Below, piece after piece: positions 1 through 5,309 of a DNA stretch of 7,028 nt. Below the pieces are notes generated by a model that saw only the letters and a list, made by a program, of their open reading frames with translations, made no database searches and was not told the DNA's origin. Position numbers and translations under genes: made by a program. Source of the stretch: an uncultured Shinella sp. (GTDB lineage: Bacteria; Pseudomonadota; Alphaproteobacteria; Rhizobiales; Rhizobiaceae); assembly GCA_946481465.1 (NCBI GenBank), contig CAMLOC010000185.1, positions 1 through 7,028 of the forward strand, read 5' to 3'. The number at the start of each line of letters is the position of its first letter. The first letter of the stretch is position 1.

Positions 1-578
1 AGGTCTCGCGCGGCGAGACGGACCGCGACTTCTTCTATTCCCCGGCGCTTGCGCCGCGGCTCGTCGGCTTCACACAGGCGAGGACGCTCGTCGGCACCAA
101 GGGCCAGAAGGACGGAATTTCCGTCGATCTTGTCGCCGATCCGCGCTGGCAGCGGCGCGACATCAAGACCGCCATGCTGCTCGGCCAGGTCATGGCCAAG
201 CAGGCGGCGCGTGCCCGCGGTTTCGACGACGTCTGGCTGGTGGAGGACGGGCTGGTGACGGAGGGTGCCTCCTCGACCGCTCATCTCGTCACCGCCGACG
301 GCCGTATCCTCACCCGGCCCGCCTCGCGGGCCACCCTGCCGGGCTGTACCCAGCGCGCCCTTGCGCGGCTCTGTGCCGCCGAGGGCCTCACCATCGAGGA
401 GCGCGCCTTCACGCCGGAGGAGGCGCAGGATGCCGCGGAGGCCTTCCAGACCTCCGCCTCCAGCCTGGTCATGCCGGTCGTTCGCATCGGCGACCGGGTG
501 ATTGGCGACGGAAAGCCGGGACCGCGGACGCGGGCGTTGCAGGCGCTCTATCTGGAAGCGGCCGGCGTTTCGGTCTAG
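1..578 (+). CDS. dat: D-amino-acid transaminase, 3' part (5' end outside window)
   Basis: PLP-dependent fold-type IV (class IV) aminotransferase that should interconvert D-amino acids and 2-oxo acids, typically D-alanine + 2-oxoglutarate to pyruvate + D-glutamate, in the cytoplasm. Seen: an open frame from base 3 gives 191 residues to the TAG at 576-578; a family member is about 280-290 aa, so roughly the first third is missing. The motif RRDIKT contains the probable Schiff-base lysine (codon 165-167, equivalent to Lys145 of the Bacillus enzyme). VTEGASS carries the glutamate (codon 261-263, Glu177 equivalent) that contacts the PLP ring nitrogen. The C-terminal GDGKPGPRTRALQ block is also typical. 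The residue aligning with Bacillus His100 is Phe (codon 30-32). It lies upstream of two aminopeptidase genes on the same strand, 90 bp away. A branched-chain or other class IV aminotransferase is the main alternative, but RRDIKT plus VTEGASS favours Dat. Confidence 0.88.
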   Translation, partial: VSRGETDRDFFYSPALAPRLVGFTQARTLVGTKGQKDGISVDLVADPRWQRRDIKTAMLLGQVMAKQAARARGFDDVWLVEDGLVTEGASSTAHLVTADGRILTRPASRATLPGCTQRALARLCAAEGLTIEERAFTPEEAQDAAEAFQTSASSLVMPVVRIGDRVIGDGKPGPRTRALQALYLEAAGVSV

Positions 579-643
579 ATTCTTGTTTTTACCGCATTAT
601 CCGACACCGAAGCGATTTCGCTTCGGCTGGAAATGCTCTAGAT
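574..643. repeat. Palindromic intergenic repeat-like element with TCTAGAT at both ends
   Basis: Seen: the 8-bp stem CCGAAGCG/CGCTTCGG with loop ATTT lies at 607-626. Around it, TCTAGAT occurs at 574-580 and again at 637-643; the first copy contains the dat stop codon. The stem is not followed by a T-run on either side in the right order, so it is not a textbook intrinsic terminator, though it could protect or end the dat message. The sequence style (a short GC palindrome next to GGAAATGCTCTAG) resembles small dispersed intergenic repeats that I recall from rhizobial genomes. Its status as a multi-copy repeat is inferred, because only one copy is in the window. Confidence 0.5.
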
Positions 644-668
644 CGTTTCACGGGCGGAAGGGGCAGAT

Positions 669-1706
669 ATGAAGACGGCGCGTGAACTGGGGCTGATCCC
701 GCAAGGGCGGCTGGAGCCGGGGCCGGGCAATGCCATTACCGATGTCGCCGGGGTCGCCGTCGGCCATCGCGCGCTGCGCGGCGAGGGCCTCTTCACCGGC
801 GTGACGGCCATCGTGCCGCATCCGGGCGATCTCTTCCGCATCAAGCCGCGCGCGGCGGTGGAAGTGGTCAACGGCTTCGGCAAGTCGGCGGGGCTGATGC
901 AGGTGGCCGAACTCGGCACGATCGAGACGCCGATCCTCCTCACCAACACGTTCGGCGTGGCGGCTTGCACCGAGGCGCTGATCCGCCGCGCCATCGCGGC
1001 CAATCCGGCGATCGGCCGCAAGACCTCGACGGTCAACGCGCTGGTCTGCGAATGCAACGACGGCAGCATCAACGATATCCAGGCGCTCGGCGTGACGCCC
1101 GCGGACGCCGGGGCGGCCCTCGATGCGGCGCGGCCGGGGCCGGTGGAGCAGGGCGCGGTCGGCGCCGGCTCCGGCATGACCGCCTTCGGCTTCAAGGCCG
1201 GTATCGGCACGGCCTCGCGGCTGATGCGCATCGGCACGCACGATTACACGCTCGGCACGCTGGTGCTCGCCAATTTCGGCGCGGCCGGCGATCTCGTCCT
1301 GCCGGACGGCCGCCGACCCGATCCGCGGGTGCCGGCAAGCCCCGAGCGCGGCTCGGTCATCGTCGTCATGGCGACCGACCTGCCGCTGGGGGACCGGCAG
1401 TTGCAGCGCGTCGCCCGGCGCGGCGCGGCGGGGCTTGCAAGGCTCGGCGCCTTCTGGGGCCATGGCAGCGGCGACGTCGTCCTCTGCTTCACCACGGCCG
1501 ATCCGGTGGAGCACGATCCGGCGGCGCCCGTCGCCACGCAGCAAAGGCTGTCCGACAACCATATCGACATTGCCTTCCGCGCCGCCGCGGAGACCACGCA
1601 GGAGGCCGTGCTGAACGCGCTCTGCATGGCTCCCGCCACGCCGGCGCGGAGCGGCCGCCTCTATCCCGCCCTCGCGGACTGGCTGAAGGAGAACCCTGCC
1701 CCATGA
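669..1706 (+). CDS. P1 family (S58, DmpA/BapA-type) self-processing aminopeptidase
   Basis: A 345-aa N-terminal-nucleophile hydrolase of the DmpA/BapA family. Known members remove N-terminal residues, including beta-amino acids in BapA and L-amino acids or D-alanine amides/esters in DmpA. Seen: the ERGSVIVVMATDLPL block around residues 226-240 matches the autocleavage site. Cleavage between Gly228 and Ser229 would give an alpha chain of 228 aa and a beta chain of 117 aa with Ser229 as catalytic N-terminus. Other family landmarks are ECNDGSIND, the VLANFG asparagine (Asn202), HGSGD at 265-269 (Ser267 and Asp269, apparently matching Ser288 and Glu290 of BapA) and ETTQEAVLNAL near the C-terminus. 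There is no signal peptide, so it is probably cytoplasmic. The start is supported by GGAAGGGG at 656-663, 5 nt before ATG. The stop overlaps the next start (ATGA), indicating translational coupling with the M55 gene. Exact substrate is not readable. Confidence 0.9.
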   Translation: MKTARELGLIPQGRLEPGPGNAITDVAGVAVGHRALRGEGLFTGVTAIVPHPGDLFRIKPRAAVEVVNGFGKSAGLMQVAELGTIETPILLTNTFGVAACTEALIRRAIAANPAIGRKTSTVNALVCECNDGSINDIQALGVTPADAGAALDAARPGPVEQGAVGAGSGMTAFGFKAGIGTASRLMRIGTHDYTLGTLVLANFGAAGDLVLPDGRRPDPRVPASPERGSVIVVMATDLPLGDRQLQRVARRGAAGLARLGAFWGHGSGDVVLCFTTADPVEHDPAAPVATQQRLSDNHIDIAFRAAAETTQEAVLNALCMAPATPARSGRLYPALADWLKENPAP

Positions 1707-2503
1707 AAGTCTTCATCTCCGCCGATATCGAAGGCACGGCCGGCATCGCCCACTGGAACGAGGCCGACCGCACCCATCCGGACTGGGCCGAGTTCCGCGC
1801 GCTGATGACGGGCGAAGTGGTGGCCGCCTGCGAGGGCGCGCGCGCGGCCGGCGCCACGGAAGTGGTGATCAAGGACGCCCATGACAGCGGCCGCAACCTC
1901 CTCCTCGACCGCCTGCCCGACTATGTGCGCATCGTGCGCGGCTGGTCCGGCCATCCGGACGAGATGATGTTCGGCATCGACGCGGGCTTCGCCGCGGCGA
2001 TCTATACGGGCTACCATTCGAAGGCCGGCGCGGAGGGCAATCCGCTCGCCCACACTTCCAACCTGCGCATCTCGCGGCTCTTGCTGAACGGCGAGGTGGC
2101 GTCCGAGTTCACCTTCAACGCGCTTTGCGCGGCGGGCTACGGCGTGCCCTCGGTCTTCCTGGCCGGCGACGCCGGCATCTGCGCGGAGGCGCGGGCCATG
2201 GTGCCGGGCCTTGCGACGGTGGAGACGCTGGACGGAAGGGGCCGCGCCGCGACGTCCATCTCGCCCGCCTGGTCGCGCCGCCTCATCCGCGAGGGCGTGG
2301 CGGCGGCGCTCTCGGGCGATTTCGCGCAGGCGCTGCCCGCGACGGCGGATCGCTACGAAGTGGTGATCGAATTCTCTACGCCGACCGAGGCCTACCGCGC
2401 CGCGTGGTATCCCGGCGCCAGGGCGCATGGCCCCCGCGCGGTTGCCTTCGAGCACAGGGATTTCTCCGAGATCCTCAGGGCGCTGCTCTTCCTGAAGGTC
2501 TGA
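1703..2503 (+). CDS. M55 family D-aminopeptidase (Bacillus DppA-type zinc peptidase)
   Basis: A 266-aa cytoplasmic metallopeptidase of family M55. The characterised B. subtilis DppA is a zinc-dependent decamer that releases N-terminal D-amino acids such as D-alanine from short peptides. Seen: all expected metal ligands are present: Asp8 and Glu10 in SADIEG, His60 in IKDAH, His105 in GYH and Glu135 in SEFTFNA. The catalytic histidine is probably His117 (LAHTSN), aligning with His115 of DppA. Length matches the family (about 270 aa). The ATG overlaps the stop of the P1 peptidase gene by 4 bp, with AAGGAG at 1686-1691 inside that gene. The same frame stays open far upstream, but that is antisense-style read-through of a GC-rich gene and not a fusion. 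No symbol is given because dppA also names the unrelated binding protein of E. coli. Combined with dat upstream, this points to D-amino-acid release and use. Confidence 0.93.
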   Translation: MKVFISADIEGTAGIAHWNEADRTHPDWAEFRALMTGEVVAACEGARAAGATEVVIKDAHDSGRNLLLDRLPDYVRIVRGWSGHPDEMMFGIDAGFAAAIYTGYHSKAGAEGNPLAHTSNLRISRLLLNGEVASEFTFNALCAAGYGVPSVFLAGDAGICAEARAMVPGLATVETLDGRGRAATSISPAWSRRLIREGVAAALSGDFAQALPATADRYEVVIEFSTPTEAYRAAWYPGARAHGPRAVAFEHRDFSEILRALLFLKV

Positions 2504-2505
2504 TC

Positions 2506-3447
2506 TCAGGCGGGCGTCCGTTCGAGGAGTTGGCGCGTCCGGCGCCAGAATTCCTCGACCTTGCCGGTGCGGCTCGCCGCATGGCGGTAGAGGCGGACGT
2601 CGAGGTCGAGATTCCAGCCCTCGTCCGCCGAGGCCGGCACGAGGCGGCCCGCTTCCACCTCCTCGCGCGCAAGGCTCTCCGGCAGCCAGCAGATCCCCGC
2701 GCCCGTTACCGCCATGTTCATCAGCCCGGCGCTGATGGTGTTCTCATGCGTCGTGCGGCGGCGGAAGGGCGGGCGGCGCAGCATGAGGCGCGACAGGGCG
2801 ACGCCGAAGAACGAGTTGAAGCCGTAGCTGAGATAGGGAACGGCAAGCCGCGGCTGCGCGACGGCCCGGTCGAGGAGGCCGCGCCCCGGCTGCAGCCGGC
2901 CCGCGATCTCGATCTCCTCCGACACCAGCGGAACCAGCCGGTCGCGCCCGACCGTCAGCGAGGCGAACTGCCCGCGGTCGAGATGGAACGGCACTTCCGG
3001 ATGGGCATAGGTGAGGAAGAAATCCGCCTCGTCGCCGACGAGCGCGTCGAGATTGGCCTCGATGCCGCCGCGGTCGGGGATGAGCGAGGTGCTGAAGGCG
3101 CCGCCCGCGCCCTCCAGCGTCTTCAGCCAGCGCGGGAAGAAGGTGACCGTCAGCGTGTGCAGGGCGGCAAAGCGGATGAGGCCCGGCTCGTGCGACGGGC
3201 GCAGCGCTTCCCGCGCAGCATAGAAGGTGCGGATCGCCTCCTGTGCGACAGGCAGGAAATTGCGCCCGGCCGGCGTCAGCTCGGCCGGCATGGTGGCGCG
3301 GCTGATCAGCGTGGCGCCGAGCCAGCTTTCCAGTTGCTTGATCCGACGGCTGAAGGCCGGCTGGGTGACGTTACGCAAATCGGCGGCGCGCGAAAACGAG
3401 GATGTATCGGCCAGCGTCACGAAATCCTCCAGCCATTTCAGTTCCAC
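2506..3447 (-). CDS. LysR-family transcriptional regulator, HypT/YjiE-like
   Basis: A 313-aa regulator with an N-terminal winged helix-turn-helix (about residues 18-38, SFSRAADLRNVTQPAFSRR) and a C-terminal effector-binding domain from about residue 90. Several stretches recall E. coli HypT (YjiE): KWLEDFVTL, NVTQPAFSRRI, AALHTLTV, GICWLPESLA, and the C-terminal EEFWRR. HypT is a hypochlorite-responsive regulator; whether this protein senses an oxidant or a catabolite is unknown. Start choice: GTG at 3445-3447 with AAAGGAA at 3454-3460, 6 nt away, giving (M)ELKWLEDF as in close relatives. An ATG 14 codons upstream (3489) is possible but would add a non-conserved leader and overlap the operator region. 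It is divergent from the amidohydrolase gene, which it may control together with itself. Its stop lies 2 bp from that of the M55 gene. HypT assignment is from remembered similarity and is less certain than LysR membership. Confidence 0.9.
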   Translation of the reverse strand: MELKWLEDFVTLADTSSFSRAADLRNVTQPAFSRRIKQLESWLGATLISRATMPAELTPAGRNFLPVAQEAIRTFYAAREALRPSHEPGLIRFAALHTLTVTFFPRWLKTLEGAGGAFSTSLIPDRGGIEANLDALVGDEADFFLTYAHPEVPFHLDRGQFASLTVGRDRLVPLVSEEIEIAGRLQPGRGLLDRAVAQPRLAVPYLSYGFNSFFGVALSRLMLRRPPFRRRTTHENTISAGLMNMAVTGAGICWLPESLAREEVEAGRLVPASADEGWNLDLDVRLYRHAASRTGKVEEFWRRTRQLLERTPA

Positions 3448-3628
3448 AGCCGGTTCCTTTCGATCCTGTCCGCGCGTAGGGCGGATCATAAGTCATTCAA
3501 TCGAAATAGATATGCCGATTTCGCATGGGGTCGTGCCAAAAGCGAATTGGCCAAGGCGGCCGCAACCTTTCACGTTGTGGGTGGAGGAAATGGCGCCGGT
3601 CTGCCGGTGCCGACAGGGGGAAGCGTGC
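3448..3628. promoter_or_regulatory. Divergent regulatory region between lysR-type gene and amidohydrolase gene
   Basis: This 181-bp stretch separates the two divergent start codons and should hold both promoters and any operator for the regulator. It contains the overlapping dyads at 3502-3526 (listed separately). A second short dyad, GCCAA (3535-3539) and TTGGC (3547-3551), has a 7-nt spacer. I see no convincing sigma-70 -35/-10 pair on either strand. TATGAT on the minus strand (rc of 3485-3490) is a possible -10 for the regulator, without a good -35. The ribosome-binding sequence AGGGGGAAG (3615-3623) sits 5 nt before the amidohydrolase ATG. Confidence 0.6.
3502..3526. promoter_or_regulatory. 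Candidate LysR-type operator (two overlapping dyads)
   Basis: Seen: ATGC-N7-GCAT at 3512-3526, whose inner bases give the T-N11-A pattern (T3513, A3525) typical of LysR-type regulator boxes. Overlapping it is CGAAAT-N10-ATTTCG (3502-3507 and 3518-3523). Both dyads sit about 55-75 bp upstream of the regulator's GTG and about 100-125 bp upstream of the amidohydrolase ATG, as expected for a LysR-type site in a divergent promoter. Binding is inferred. Confidence 0.4.
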
Positions 3629-5254
3629 ATGGCATTCGCAATTGAAGCCGATCTCATTCTGACCAACGGCCGGATCTGGCGCGGACGTGAAGAGGGGATT
3701 TGCGAGGCCCTCGCCGTCTGGCAGGGCAAGGTCCTGGCGACCGGCAGCACGGCGGACGTGCTTGCGCTGAAGGGACCTGCAACGCAGGTCATCGACCTTG
3801 AAGGCCGCTTTGCGACGCCCGGCCTCATCGACAACCACCTGCATCTCATCGCGACAGGCATCGCCATGGGCTTCGTCGATGCGACGCCCGCAGCCGCGCC
3901 GACGCTTTCCGCGCTGATGAAGGGAATTTCCGAACGCGCCGCATCGACGCCGAAGGGCGGCTGGGTGCGCGCCCGCGGCTACGACCAGGTCAAGCTCGAC
4001 ACCGGCCGTCATCCGACGCGCGAGGATCTCGACCGCGCCGCGCCCGATCATCCGGTCTATCTGACGCGAGCCTGCGGCCACGTCTCCATCGCCAATTCCC
4101 GCGCGCTCGCGCTTGCCGGCATCGACGAGGCGACGCCGGTGCCGGACGGCGGGGTGATCGGCGTCACCGACGGCAAGCTCAACGGCCTTCTGGCGGAGAA
4201 CGCCCAGAACCTCGTCAAGGCCGCCATGCCGCCGGCGACCACCGAGGAGCTGATCGACGGCATCGAGCGCGCCGGGCGGCATCTGCTTTCCTTCGGCATC
4301 ACGAGCTGCATGGATGCGGCGGTCGGCCATGTCGCCGGCTTCTCCGAAATCCAGGCCTATGAGATGGCAAAACTTTCCGGCCGGCTGCCGGTGCGCGTCT
4401 GGTTGACGCTGCTCGGCGATCCGTGCGTGTCCATCGTCGAGGACGCCTGGCGCGCCGGGCTGCTCTCCGGCGCAGGCGACGACATGTTGCGCGTCGGCGG
4501 GGTGAAGGTCTTCTTCGACGGCTCGGCCGGCGGGCGCACGGCCTGGATGACGAAACCCTACGAGGGCGAACCCGACAATATCGGTGTGCAGATGCTGCCG
4601 GACGAGACGGTGGAAGCGGTCGTCAGGGATTGCCACGACCGGGGCTACCAGATGGTCTGCCACGCCATCGGCGACGGGGCGATCGAACAGCTCGTCACCG
4701 CCTACGAGAAGGCGCTCGCCGCCAATCCCGATCCCGACCGGCGCCACCGCGTCGAGCATTGCGGCTTTTCCACGCCAGAACAGCATGTGCGGATGCAGGC
4801 CGCCGGCATCCTGCCCGCGCCGCAGATGGCCTTCATCCACGATTTCGGCGACAGCTACATCTCCGTGCTCGGGGAGGCGCGCGGCAAGCCGTCCTATCCG
4901 ATCGGCACCTGGGCGCGCCTCGGCCTGAAGCCGTCGACCGGCTCGGATTCGCCGGTCTGCTCGCCCGATCCCTTCCCGAACCTTCACGCGATGATCACGC
5001 GCCAGACCGGCAAGGGCACGGTGATGGACGCGTCCGAGCGGCTGAGCCCGGAGGAGGCGCTGCAGGCCTATACCGAATACGGCGCCTATTCCCAGAAGGC
5101 CGAGGGCGTGAAGGGGCGGCTCGTGCCCGGCCAATGGGCGGATATCGCGGTCTTCGACAACGATCTTCTCGCCGCCGAGCCGAAAACCATTCTCTCAGGC
5201 ACGCGCTGCCTGCTGACCCTGCTTGCAGGTCGTGTCGTGCATGATGCGCGCTAA
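3629..5254 (+). CDS. Metal-dependent amidohydrolase family protein (YtcJ/amidohydrolase-3 type)
   Basis: A 541-aa amidohydrolase-superfamily enzyme of the YtcJ / N-substituted formamide deformylase group (TIM-barrel, one or two divalent metals), expected to hydrolyse an amide or related C-N bond in the cytoplasm. Seen: an N-terminal beta-sandwich strand (ADLILTNGRIWRG), then PGLIDNHLHL with metal ligands His70 and His72, GGVKVFFDGSAGG with Lys293, CHAIGD with His345, RVEHCGF with His377, and STGSDSPV with the catalytic Asp440. The C-terminal GRLVPGQWADIAVFD closes the sandwich domain. The ATG at 3629 is chosen for AGGGGGAAG at 5-nt spacing and for homology starting immediately after it. The in-frame ATG at 3590 has GGAGG too close (about 3 nt), and the longer frame beginning at 3227 runs antisense through the regulator. 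It is followed after 55 bp by the transporter genes on the same strand, so it may process the imported compound. Substrate unknown. Confidence 0.9.
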   Translation: MAFAIEADLILTNGRIWRGREEGICEALAVWQGKVLATGSTADVLALKGPATQVIDLEGRFATPGLIDNHLHLIATGIAMGFVDATPAAAPTLSALMKGISERAASTPKGGWVRARGYDQVKLDTGRHPTREDLDRAAPDHPVYLTRACGHVSIANSRALALAGIDEATPVPDGGVIGVTDGKLNGLLAENAQNLVKAAMPPATTEELIDGIERAGRHLLSFGITSCMDAAVGHVAGFSEIQAYEMAKLSGRLPVRVWLTLLGDPCVSIVEDAWRAGLLSGAGDDMLRVGGVKVFFDGSAGGRTAWMTKPYEGEPDNIGVQMLPDETVEAVVRDCHDRGYQMVCHAIGDGAIEQLVTAYEKALAANPDPDRRHRVEHCGFSTPEQHVRMQAAGILPAPQMAFIHDFGDSYISVLGEARGKPSYPIGTWARLGLKPSTGSDSPVCSPDPFPNLHAMITRQTGKGTVMDASERLSPEEALQAYTEYGAYSQKAEGVKGRLVPGQWADIAVFDNDLLAAEPKTILSGTRCLLTLLAGRVVHDAR

Positions 5255-5309
5255 CGGCCTGACGGACTGAATCGAAACGATGCCGAAACGGCACGAGAGG
5301 GAGAACGAC

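Noticed and set aside
607..626. Intrinsic terminator for dat
   Set aside because: The hairpin is real, but the T-run (586-590) lies before it instead of after it. The site is therefore listed as a repeat-like element, not a terminator.
965..1702. In-frame upstream extension of the M55 gene that would make a 512-aa fusion
   Set aside because: The added part is out-of-frame reading of the P1 peptidase gene. The M55 homology starts exactly at the ATG at 1703.
3227..3628. Longer N-terminus for the amidohydrolase starting at 3227 or 3590
   Set aside because: The extension runs through the regulator gene and divergent promoter. Family homology begins just after the ATG at 3629, which has a well-spaced ribosome-binding site.
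2125..3645. Plus-strand open frame of 506 codons through the regulator gene
   Set aside because: It has an Arg/Gly/Ala-rich translation without motifs and is antisense to the LysR-type gene, whose HTH and effector domain are clear.
3497..5134. Long open frame (545 codons) on the minus strand across the amidohydrolase gene
   Set aside because: It is antisense to a gene with clear family motifs. Its translation is rich in Arg, Ala, Gly and His with no recognisable domain, as expected from high third-position GC of the real gene.
5281..5293. Small dyad TGCCG-AAA-CGGCA upstream of the binding protein ribosome-binding site
   Set aside because: A five-base stem with a three-base loop in GC-rich DNA is likely by chance. 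Nothing else supports a regulatory role.
5280..5309. Alternative start ten codons upstream for the binding protein
   Set aside because: There is no ribosome-binding sequence before it, and it would place a charged tail ahead of the signal peptide. The ATG at 5310 has AGAGGGAG at good spacing.
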